Shown one piece after another: positions 1 to 6,744 of a stretch of DNA of 7,090 nt. Each line of letters begins with the position of its first letter. Positions within the stretch are counted from its first letter, which is position 1. The notes under the pieces were generated by a model that saw nothing but the letters and a program-made list of their open reading frames with translations, was not told the origin of the DNA and did no database searches. Source of the stretch: Phycisphaerales bacterium (GTDB lineage: Bacteria; Planctomycetota; Phycisphaerae; Phycisphaerales; UBA1924); contig JAJDDH010000203.1 of assembly GCA_029260415.1 (NCBI GenBank), positions 1-7,090 of the forward strand, written 5' to 3'. The translations under genes were made by a program, and so were the position numbers.

Positions 1-2566
1 CGTCGGGCATGAGCACGCCTTCGAGGTTGCCCGCATCCCGATCCGCGACCTCGACGACGCGGGCCTCGAGACGCTCAGCCGTGACGGGCACCTGTTCCTC
101 TCGCTCGACGAGATGCGCGCCATCCGCGACGAGTATCGAACACTCGAGCGAGAGCCCACCGACATCGAGCTCGAGACCCTCGCCCAGACCTGGTCCGAGC
201 ACTGCGTCCACAAAACGCTCAAGAGCACCATCCGCTACACGGGCGCCCAGGACGACATCATCGACTGGTCCGCGCGCCCGGGGCACGAGATCAACGCGGA
301 TGGTTCGGTCACGATCCACAACCTGCTCAAGTCCACCGTTGCCGCCGCGACCCACGAGCTGATCAGCGAGGGCGTGGACTGGACCCTCTCGGTCTTCGTC
401 GATAACGCGGGCATCATCGAGTTCGACGACGACACCGCCGTCTGCGTCAAGGTCGAGACGCACAACCACCCGAGCGCCATCGAGCCCTACGGCGGCGCCG
501 CAACGGGCATCGGCGGCTGCATCCGCGACATCATCGGCACCGGCATGGCCGCCAAGCCCATCGCCAGCACCGACGTCTTCTGCGTCGCCCAGCCCAGCCT
601 CGACGCCGTCCCCGCAGGCTGCCTCCACCCCAAGCGCATCCTCACCGAGGTCGTCGCGGGCGTCCGCGACTACGGCAACCGCATGGGCATCCCCACCGTC
701 AACGGCAGCGTCTGGTTCGACGACCGCTACGTCGGCAACCCCCTCGTCTTCTGCGGCTGCGTGGGCCTCATGCCCCGAGGCAAGGACGACGCCTTCATCT
801 CGGGCGACGCCCAGCCGGGCGACCGCATCATCGCCCTGGGCGGGCGCACCGGGCGCGACGGCATCCACGGCGCCACCTTCTCCAGCGCCGAGCTCACCGA
901 CACCCACGCCGACGAGTTCAGCCACGCCGTCCAGATCGGCAACGCCATCGAAGAGAAACGCGTCCTCGACGCCATCCTCCGCGCCCGCGACTTCGAGGGC
1001 GGACCCCTCTTCACCGCGATCACCGACTGCGGCGCCGGGGGGTTCAGCTCCGCCGTGGGCGAGATGGGCGAGAAAATCGGCGCCAGCGTCAACCTCGAAC
1101 GCGCCCCGCTCAAGTACGACGGACTCACCTACGACGAGATCTGGATCAGCGAGGCCCAGGAACGCATGGTCCTGAGCGTCCCCGCCGACCGCGTCGAGGC
1201 GCTCCAGCGGATCTGCGACGAGGAGCACGTCGAGCTGGCCGACCTGGGCCACTTCGGGACCAACGGCAGCGTGCTGATCCTCAACTTCCACGAGCACGAG
1301 GTCGGTCGCCTGCCCATGGCCTTCCTCCACGACGGCATCCCGACACCAACGCGCGAGGCCGTCTGGTCCGTTTCCCCCTCAGGCGACAACGCCGGGCTGC
1401 GGGAATCTCAGAGCGATTCCCATCCCGCCCCGCTCGAAGCCCTCACCGCCCTTCTGGCCCACCCCAACATCGCCAGCAAGCACTGGATCGTCCGCCAGTA
1501 CGACCACGAGGTGCAGGGCGCCACCGCCATCCGCCCGCTCGTGGGCCCCCTCGGTCGAGGCCCGGGCGACGCCTCCGTCGTCGAGCCCCGCCCCGGGACC
1601 GGGCGCGGACTCGCCATTGCCTGCGGCCTCTCCACCGGAATCGGCGACCCCGACAGCGAAGGCGATCCGTACCTCATGGCCATCGCCGCCATCGACGAGT
1701 GCGTCCGCAACCTCGTCTGCGTGGGCGCCGACCCGGACCGCACCGCCATCCTCGACAACTTCTGCTGGCCCAGCTGCAAGCGACCGGACAACCTCGCCAC
1801 CCTCGTCCGCGCCGCCGAGGGCTGCTACGACGCCGCCAAGGCCTACCGAACCCCGTTCGTCTCGGGCAAGGATTCGCTCAACAACCAGTTCACCATCCCG
1901 GGCGAAGGTGGGGCCGACGGACGCACCATCCAAATCCCCCCCACCCTGCTCATCAGCGGCATCGCCATCGTCCACGACGTGAACCGCTGCGTCACCATGG
2001 ACATGAAGCACGACGACAGCGAGCTGTACATCGTTGAGCCTTGGAAGGGCGACAGCGCCCTCAACCCCATGCGCCTGGGCGGCTCGCACAACCAGCGCCT
2101 CTTCGTGCTACCCGCCGACGCGACCCCCGACGACGCCAACGACTTCAACCCGTCCCAGATCCCCCCGGTCGATCTGGCCCAGTGCCCCCAGACCGCCCGC
2201 GCCGTGGCGCAGGCCATCGCCCGGGGCCTCGTCGCCTCGTGCCACGACAGCTCCGACGGCGGCCCCCTCGTCGCCCTCGCCGAGATGCTCATCGCCGGCT
2301 CGAGCGAACCCGCCCCCATCGGCGCCTGGTACGCCAACCGGGCCGCCACGGCGCGACTGTTCTCCGAGCGCCCGGGCTGCTACCTGCTCGAGGTCCGCCC
2401 GCAGCACGCGCAGGCGTTCCGATCGCTCATGACCGAGCTGGGCACGGGCTGGACGTGGGTCGGGCAGACGAACGCGACCGGGCGCCTGGAACTCCGCGGC
2501 GCCTCGGACGAGTCGATCAAAGTGGAAGTGCTCGCCAGCGCCTGGCGGACCCCGCTGGACTGGTAG
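1..2566 (+). CDS. purL: Phosphoribosylformylglycinamidine synthase, PurL (5' end outside window)
   Basis: PurL carries out the ATP-dependent amidation of FGAR to FGAM, the fourth step of cytosolic purine synthesis, using ammonia from a PurQ glutaminase. The first full codon is at base 2; 854 codons are visible, ending with TAG at 2564-2566. Counting from the ATG at 113 as residue 1, the visible motifs are WSEHC (27-31), ETHNHPS (115-121, nucleotide/metal-binding loop), YGGAATGIGG (126-135), the second AIR-synthase-like half with SGKDSLNNQ (584-592), and HDSSDGG (711-717). A variable linker (about 418-445) joins the halves. The ATG at 113 is not the true start: 37 open codons precede it and read like the segment that joins a PurS-like domain to PurL in long PurL proteins (IPIRDLDDAGLETLSRDG). 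At more than 854 residues it is longer than the roughly 740 residues of small PurL and shorter than the roughly 1,300 of the E. coli type. No PurQ domain is seen at the C-terminus. The family call is very secure; the PurS fusion is inferred. Confidence 0.96.
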   Translation, partial: VGHEHAFEVARIPIRDLDDAGLETLSRDGHLFLSLDEMRAIRDEYRTLEREPTDIELETLAQTWSEHCVHKTLKSTIRYTGAQDDIIDWSARPGHEINADGSVTIHNLLKSTVAAATHELISEGVDWTLSVFVDNAGIIEFDDDTAVCVKVETHNHPSAIEPYGGAATGIGGCIRDIIGTGMAAKPIASTDVFCVAQPSLDAVPAGCLHPKRILTEVVAGVRDYGNRMGIPTVNGSVWFDDRYVGNPLVFCGCVGLMPRGKDDAFISGDAQPGDRIIALGGRTGRDGIHGATFSSAELTDTHADEFSHAVQIGNAIEEKRVLDAILRARDFEGGPLFTAITDCGAGGFSSAVGEMGEKIGASVNLERAPLKYDGLTYDEIWISEAQERMVLSVPADRVEALQRICDEEHVELADLGHFGTNGSVLILNFHEHEVGRLPMAFLHDGIPTPTREAVWSVSPSGDNAGLRESQSDSHPAPLEALTALLAHPNIASKHWIVRQYDHEVQGATAIRPLVGPLGRGPGDASVVEPRPGTGRGLAIACGLSTGIGDPDSEGDPYLMAIAAIDECVRNLVCVGADPDRTAILDNFCWPSCKRPDNLATLVRAAEGCYDAAKAYRTPFVSGKDSLNNQFTIPGEGGADGRTIQIPPTLLISGIAIVHDVNRCVTMDMKHDDSELYIVEPWKGDSALNPMRLGGSHNQRLFVLPADATPDDANDFNPSQIPPVDLAQCPQTARAVAQAIARGLVASCHDSSDGGPLVALAEMLIAGSSEPAPIGAWYANRAATARLFSERPGCYLLEVRPQHAQAFRSLMTELGTGWTWVGQTNATGRLELRGASDESIKVEVLASAWRTPLDW

Positions 2567-2572
2567 CCCCGC

Positions 2573-4555
2573 TCAGGCCGCCTGCGTGTCCTGCTCGCGA
2601 GCGGTGGTGAGCAGGCGGTCCACCCACTTGGGCAGCTCGGAGCACATGTCCGTCTTGCGCACAAACGCCGTCGCGCCCGCCTGCTTGCAGACCTCAAGGT
2701 CCTCCGCCTCGGTCGACGCGGTCATGATGACAAACGGCGCCTCGCGCATCACCGACGACGCCCGGGTCGCGCGGAGCAGCTCAAGACCCGTCTTGCCGGG
2801 CAGCCCGAGATCCGCAACGATCAGGTCTGGCGCCGGCGCCTCCCCCGCGTCGATCATCTCCAGCCGCTTGGCCGCGCGGGAACCGGTGGACAGCCACTCC
2901 ACCCTGGCCCGCCCGTTGCGCCCGAGCACGGTCTTGAGAAGGGTCGCCGCCAGCGCGTCGTCCTCGATCAGCAGGATCACCATCCCGTCGCCCGCGGCCG
3001 CGGCGCCGCTCGAACCCTCGACCGAACCCTCCCGCTGCGCCCGCCCCCCGCTGGATCGCTCGGCAAGCCCGTCCACGTCCCGCAGACGACCGAAGACCTT
3101 GACCCGGTTCCGCCCCGCCTTCTTGGCCGCGTACACCGCCCCGTCGGCCTCGAGCACCAGCTTCTCCGCCGAGCGCACCCGCGCCCGGTCCGCCGAGTCC
3201 ATCGCCGACACGCCCACGCTGACCGTCACCGCCAGCTCGTCGGGCGCGTCCTCGACACCCGACAGATCGAACGCCGACGCCTCGATCGCGCCCCTGATCT
3301 GTTCCCCGATCTCGGCGCCCCCGTCCGTGTCGACCCCGGGCAGCACGACCGCGAACTCCTCGCCGCCGTACCGGCACGCCGTCCCGTTCTCGCCCACCGT
3401 CTCCCGCACCCGGCGCGCCAGCTCAACGAGCACCGCGTCGCCCGCGGCATGCCCGTGCGTGTCGTTCACGTTCTTGAACTTGTCCGCGTCCATGAAGATC
3501 ACGCACAGGTCGCCGTCCTCCGCGCTCGCCTGCCCGTACGCGTCGCCCAGCACCCGGTCGAACTCGGCGCGGTTCGAGATCCCCGTGAGCCCGTCGGTGG
3601 AGGCCTTCTGCGCCATCTGATCGGCCTGCCGCTGCGTCTCCATCTGCAGCTCGAACGACTGATCGCTCGCCTGACTCATGATCTGCTTGATATTGGGCTC
3701 GTCGCCCACATCCACGTTGAACAGCTTGGCCAGCGTCATCGTCCCCGCGGAAATCGACTCGAGCACGGGCTCGATGTCGCCCCGGTAGCCGAACCACTTG
3801 CTCGCCATGTCGCCCAGCTCGCGCGCCTTGACCTTCGATCCGTTGTTGGCCAGCGCCTCGCTCGCGATGCACCCCAGCGCCACAACGCGGGCCAACGCGC
3901 ACTCGCGACCCACCGCCTTGTCACCGTCGTGATGGAGCGCGATCGCGTTCGCGATCTCCGCCGGAAGGCTCCACTTGTCCGCCAGCGCCCTCCCCGCTTC
4001 CGCGTGAGTAAGGCCCAGCCGCTGCTTCTCGATCAGACAGAGGTTGCTCCGCCTGGGCCCCGCTTCACTGAGCACATCCTCATACCGCTCTTCCAGCGAC
4101 ACGAACATCGCAAGCATGCCCACGTCCCGGAACAGCCCGCCCGTGAACGCGTCGTCGGGCTCCGCGGCGCCCGTCAGAATCGCCAGCTCTCGCGCCGCCA
4201 CCGCCCCGTGCAGCGAGGCGCGCCAGTGCGTCGACAGATCGAACACCGAGTCGGTGCCCACCGCATTGGTCGTCTCAACCAGACTGAACCCCAGCACGAG
4301 CGATTTCACCGTGTTCAGCCCGAGGTACATCAGCGCCCGGTCGATCGAGCCGCAGGGCTTGGACAGCCCGTAATAGCTCGAGTTGACCGTCTTGAGCACC
4401 TTCGCCGCCAGCCCCAGGTCCTGACGCACCAGCGCCGAGATGTCACCGACCTTCGCGTCCGGGTCCCGCGTCAGCTCCAGCAGCTGCACCGCGACCGAGG
4501 GCAGCGTCGGGAGAGACGGACAGTCCAGAACTTCTTCGAGTACGTTGCTTGCCAT
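2573..4555 (-). CDS. HDOD-GGDEF-REC signalling protein, probable diguanylate cyclase
   Basis: This is a 660-residue cytosolic protein with no signal peptide or membrane segment. Residues about 10-215 are an HDOD domain (LPTLPSVAVQLL near the start, LVRQDLGLAAKVL, NSSYYGL, HH at 208-209). The position of the HD-family His-Asp pair reads R143-D144, so phosphodiesterase activity is not expected. A short polar helix (about 295-318) leads into GGDEF (about 318-490) with metal and substrate residues D356, N364 and D365 and an intact GGEEF signature at 397-401. This predicts synthesis of cyclic di-GMP from GTP. The RxxD inhibitory site is absent (GENG at 388-391). A Ser/Gly/Arg/Glu-rich linker (about 495-523) precedes a C-terminal receiver (524-645) with acidic E531/D532/D533, phospho-acceptor D582, T612 and K634. 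The ATG at 4555 is the only usual start codon before an in-frame upstream stop near 4682; GGGGAG 11 nt before it is a weak ribosome site. The order with REC last is unusual. No partner kinase is nearby. Substrate activity is inferred from motifs only. Confidence 0.9.
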   Translation of the reverse strand: MASNVLEEVLDCPSLPTLPSVAVQLLELTRDPDAKVGDISALVRQDLGLAAKVLKTVNSSYYGLSKPCGSIDRALMYLGLNTVKSLVLGFSLVETTNAVGTDSVFDLSTHWRASLHGAVAARELAILTGAAEPDDAFTGGLFRDVGMLAMFVSLEERYEDVLSEAGPRRSNLCLIEKQRLGLTHAEAGRALADKWSLPAEIANAIALHHDGDKAVGRECALARVVALGCIASEALANNGSKVKARELGDMASKWFGYRGDIEPVLESISAGTMTLAKLFNVDVGDEPNIKQIMSQASDQSFELQMETQRQADQMAQKASTDGLTGISNRAEFDRVLGDAYGQASAEDGDLCVIFMDADKFKNVNDTHGHAAGDAVLVELARRVRETVGENGTACRYGGEEFAVVLPGVDTDGGAEIGEQIRGAIEASAFDLSGVEDAPDELAVTVSVGVSAMDSADRARVRSAEKLVLEADGAVYAAKKAGRNRVKVFGRLRDVDGLAERSSGGRAQREGSVEGSSGAAAAGDGMVILLIEDDALAATLLKTVLGRNGRARVEWLSTGSRAAKRLEMIDAGEAPAPDLIVADLGLPGKTGLELLRATRASSVMREAPFVIMTASTEAEDLEVCKQAGATAFVRKTDMCSELPKWVDRLLTTAREQDTQAA

Positions 4556-4753
4556 ATGCCCTGCCGCTCCCCAACGCCCCGTAGACGGACGCTCATGATC
4601 CGATGAATGCCCTGTGGGGTACTCGCCCGCATCCCCTATCGGGACGCCCCGGGCACAACTGGAGCGGTGAAACCCCTCGGTTTACGGGCGATCCAGCACA
4701 AACAGAACGAAGTGGGCCCGAATCTGCGACTATGCACAAGGCAACCGCTTGCC
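4556..4753 (-). promoter_or_regulatory. Intergenic region, presumed promoter region of the HDOD-GGDEF-REC gene
   Basis: This is the only non-coding gap above 20 bp in the window. It separates the NtrC-type stop from the start of the HDOD gene, both on the minus strand. It is less GC-biased than the flanking genes around 4679-4745, which would suit a promoter. I could not find a convincing -35/-10 pair or a sigma-54 -24/-12 element facing the HDOD gene, so the promoter is inferred from position. Two small hairpins lie inside it and are listed separately. No small ORF with coding character or RNA gene was recognised. Confidence 0.4.
4667..4685. other. Imperfect hairpin in the intergenic region
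   Basis: GTGAAACC and GGTTTAC flank a CCTC loop; pairing gives 7 bp with one bulged G. There is no run of T on either side, so it does not look like a classic intrinsic terminator. It could be a protein-binding site, an mRNA structure in the HDOD leader, or chance. Confidence 0.25.
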
Positions 4754-4755
4754 TT
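4738..4755 (-). terminator. Stem-loop at the end of the NtrC-type gene, possible terminator
   Basis: On the minus strand AAGGCAA, GCGG, TTGCCTT forms a perfect 7-bp stem with a 4-nt loop. The 5' arm overlaps the first two bases of the NtrC-type TAA stop (TAA at 4756-4754). Transcription leaving the gene would pass straight into it. The downstream bases (GTGCATAGTC) hold no U-tract, so if it terminates transcription it is not a canonical intrinsic terminator; it may instead protect the 3' end of the mRNA. Confidence 0.35.
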
Positions 4756-6196
4756 ACCGGAGATTGAACTCTTTGAGCTTCCGGTAAAGCGTCCGCTCCC
4801 CGATCCCCAGCAGCTTCGCGGCCTGCTCGCGGTTGCCCCCCGTCAGCCGCAGCGTCTCCCGGATCGCCCGCTTCTCGAGCTGCTCCAGGCTCGCCCCCGC
4901 GAGCGACCCCCCCCCAGGTTCGGGGGTCTCGTCCTGATCGGCACGGATCTGCTCGGGGATGTGCTCCACGCCCAGCACGGGCAGCGCCTCCCCCCCGCTC
5001 TCGCCCGAGGCCGTCACCACCATGTTCTGCACGATGTTCAGCAGCTGACGCACGTTACCGGGCCAGGCGAAGCTCGTCAGACGCATCAGCGCCGCGTCCG
5101 TCACCCCGGGGACCGGGCGCCCCGGCGCGACCTCCTCGCTGTACCTCGCGATCGCGTGCCGCACGATCCTCGGGATGTCGTCGCGCCGGTCCCGCAAGGG
5201 CGGCAGATGGATATGGCTCGCGTTGATCCGGAAAAACAGATCCTCGCGGAACGTCCCCTCCCCCACCATCGCCTTCAGGTCCCGGTTGGTCGCGCTGACA
5301 AACCGCACATCCGTCTTCCGCTGCTCGTTGGACCCGAGCCTCACCAGCTCGCCCGACTCGAGCACGCGCAGCAGCTTGGCCTGCATCGTCAGGGGCATGT
5401 CCCCGATCTCGTCGAGGAACAGCGTCCCGCCGTTGGCGTACTCGAACACGCCCTCCCGGTCCTTGTCCGCGCCCGTGAACGCGCCGCGCACGTGCCCGAA
5501 GAGCTGATCTTCAAGCAAGCTCTCGCTCTGCCCGGCGCAGTTGAACGCGACAAACCGCTTGCCCGCCCGGGGCGATGCCTTGTGCAGCGCCTCAGCGATC
5601 AGCTCCTTGCCCGTCCCGCTCTCACCCGTGATCAGCACGCTGATCGTGCTGGGCGCCACCGTCGTCACCGCCTTGAGGATCTTGCGCATCGGCTCCGAGC
5701 CCGCCACGATCCCCTCGAACCCGTCGTGCTGGATCAGCTCGCTCATCCCGCCCGACTCGTGGCGCAGCGTCACCGCCTCCGCGGCCCGGTTCACGAGCGA
5801 GCGGAACAGCTCCAGGTCCAATGGCTTCTCGATGAAGTCGAACGCCCCGTGCTTGAACGCCGCCCGCGCCGTGGGCACGTCCCCGTGCGCCGTCACCATG
5901 ATCGCCTCGGCCTCGGGCTGCAGCCGCTGCGCCGCCTCGAGCACCCGCATCCCCGCGTCAGACCCGTCCCCCGCCGTCCCCTCCTGCCCCGCGGACCCGG
6001 GCATCCGCAGGTCCGTCACAATCACGTCGAACGACCCGCCCCGCAGCTCCTCCATCGCGCTCTCGACCGAGCCGACGATGGTGCACACGTGCCCCGGGCG
6101 GCGCAAGGCGTCAGCCATCACGTCCGCGTGCTCCGCCTCGTCCTCGACGATCAGCACCTGGGCGCCGATCGGTTTGCTCAACTTCGTGCTGCTCAT
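4754..6196 (-). CDS. NtrC-family sigma-54-dependent response regulator
   Basis: This 480-residue protein is a phosphorylation-controlled activator of sigma-54 RNA polymerase. The receiver (about 12-140) has acidic E18/D19, phospho-acceptor D62, T102 and K124. The AAA+ domain (about 162-390) has Walker A GESGTGKE (191-198), the sigma-54 contact loop GAFTGA (238-243), Walker B LFLDE (259-263), the ATNRD sensor (302-306), arginine-finger candidates R317 and R323, and WPGNVRQL (378-385). A Fis-type helix-turn-helix ends the protein (about 436-480, GGNREQAAKLLGIGERTLYRKL). All residues needed for ATPase and sigma-54 contact are present. The ATG at 6196 was chosen because the receiver begins soon after it, AGG lies 4 nt upstream, and the longer reading from 6268 adds an Arg/Gly-rich stretch overlapping ruvC. 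About 15 residues rich in Gly/Ser/Asp (roughly 67-82) are inserted just after DLRMPG. It follows ruvC by 11 bp, so it is probably cotranscribed. No histidine kinase is adjacent; target genes are unknown. Confidence 0.94.
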   Translation of the reverse strand: MSSTKLSKPIGAQVLIVEDEAEHADVMADALRRPGHVCTIVGSVESAMEELRGGSFDVIVTDLRMPGSAGQEGTAGDGSDAGMRVLEAAQRLQPEAEAIMVTAHGDVPTARAAFKHGAFDFIEKPLDLELFRSLVNRAAEAVTLRHESGGMSELIQHDGFEGIVAGSEPMRKILKAVTTVAPSTISVLITGESGTGKELIAEALHKASPRAGKRFVAFNCAGQSESLLEDQLFGHVRGAFTGADKDREGVFEYANGGTLFLDEIGDMPLTMQAKLLRVLESGELVRLGSNEQRKTDVRFVSATNRDLKAMVGEGTFREDLFFRINASHIHLPPLRDRRDDIPRIVRHAIARYSEEVAPGRPVPGVTDAALMRLTSFAWPGNVRQLLNIVQNMVVTASGESGGEALPVLGVEHIPEQIRADQDETPEPGGGSLAGASLEQLEKRAIRETLRLTGGNREQAAKLLGIGERTLYRKLKEFNLR

Positions 6197-6207
6197 GAGG
6201 CCTGAGT

Positions 6208-6735
6208 CTATCCGCCCGCCCCCAAACCCGAGCCGCCCGCGGGCGCCAGATCGCGGGCGACGGCGCACAGCGCGATCGCCAGCGCATCCGCGACATCCGC
6301 GGGCCTGGGCGCCTCCGCCAGCCCGAACACGCGCCGGACCCCCTCCTGCATCTGTGCTTTGGTCGCGCGCCCCGAGCCGGTCAGCGACTTCTTCACCGCC
6401 GCGGGCTTGAGCTCGATCAGCCCCAGCCCCGCGCGCCGGATGGTCAGCAGCATCACCCCGCGGGCGTGGGCCATCTTCACCGCCGTGTTCACGTGGTCGC
6501 TGTGCACGAACAGCCCCTCAACCGCGACCGCCTCGGGCCTCACCCGCTCGAGCAGGTCAATCAGGTCGCGCTCGAGCTCCAGCAAGCGGCGCGGGATCGA
6601 CACCGAGGGATCGTCCGCGTCCGACGCGTCGAGCCGGATCACGCCCGCCTCGACGATCGTGGGCGCCATCAGCGTGCCCTCGATGCAGGCGTAGCCCGTT
6701 ATCCGAAGCCCTGGATCGATGCCGAGGATGCGCAC
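6208..6735 (-). CDS. ruvC: Holliday junction resolvase RuvC (crossover junction endodeoxyribonuclease)
   Basis: RuvC is the dimeric nuclease that cuts four-way DNA junctions symmetrically at the end of recombinational repair, working with the RuvAB branch-migration motor. The 175-residue length is typical. The RNase H-like fold starts with GIDPGLRITGY and all four acidic catalytic residues are present: D7, E73 (AVEGLF), D147 and D150 (PADVADALAIALC). The basic segment VKKSLTGSGRATK (about 114-126) matches the DNA-binding region. The start is GTG at 6735; the in-frame TAG of the upstream riboflavin synthase gene is three codons earlier, so no other start is possible. No Shine-Dalgarno sequence is evident, and the 9-bp gap suggests translational coupling to ribE. 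The last dozen residues are a Gly/Ala/Pro tail. ruvA and ruvB are not in the window. Confidence 0.95.
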   Translation of the reverse strand: MRILGIDPGLRITGYACIEGTLMAPTIVEAGVIRLDASDADDPSVSIPRRLLELERDLIDLLERVRPEAVAVEGLFVHSDHVNTAVKMAHARGVMLLTIRRAGLGLIELKPAAVKKSLTGSGRATKAQMQEGVRRVFGLAEAPRPADVADALAIALCAVARDLAPAGGSGLGAGG

Positions 6736-6744
6736 GCGACGAGT

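Noticed and set aside
1379..2089. 236-codon minus-strand frame inside purL
   Set aside because: The Gly/Ala/Val-rich translation is the antisense reading of conserved PurL codons and has no domain or ribosome site of its own.
2574..2584. CAGG-CCG-CCTG at the 3' end of the HDOD gene as a terminator between convergent genes
   Set aside because: The stem is only 4 bp, has no T-run and encodes the last residues of the protein.
3941..3956. 16-bp near-perfect palindrome GATCGCGTTCGCGATC containing the end of GCGATCGC
   Set aside because: It lies in the HDOD domain where alternating Ala and Ile codons (AIANAIA) produce it; there is no sign of an independent role.
3449..4606. 385-codon plus-strand frame opposite the HDOD gene, and a 344-codon frame at 2586-3620
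   Set aside because: Both lie wholly opposite a well-supported gene, have composition typical of shadow frames and show no motifs.
4632..4644. TCCC-CTATC-GGGA mini-hairpin in the intergenic gap
   Set aside because: A 4-bp stem in GC-rich DNA is expected by chance.
4652..4666. GGCAC-N5-type element resembling a sigma-54 promoter on the plus strand
   Set aside because: It matches only the GG/GC spacing with a poor -12 half and points away from the HDOD gene, with no real plus-strand gene downstream.
4607..6205. 532-codon open frame on the plus strand, opposite the NtrC-type gene
   Set aside because: Its translation is dominated by Arg, Pro, His and Leu with no recognisable domain, and it mirrors a gene with every expected NtrC motif. 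Long antisense frames are usual in GC-rich genes.
6197..6268. Longer N-terminus for the NtrC-type regulator from an upstream start at 6268
   Set aside because: It would add 24 Arg/Gly-rich residues overlapping the end of ruvC. The ATG at 6196 sits just before the receiver, as in the family.
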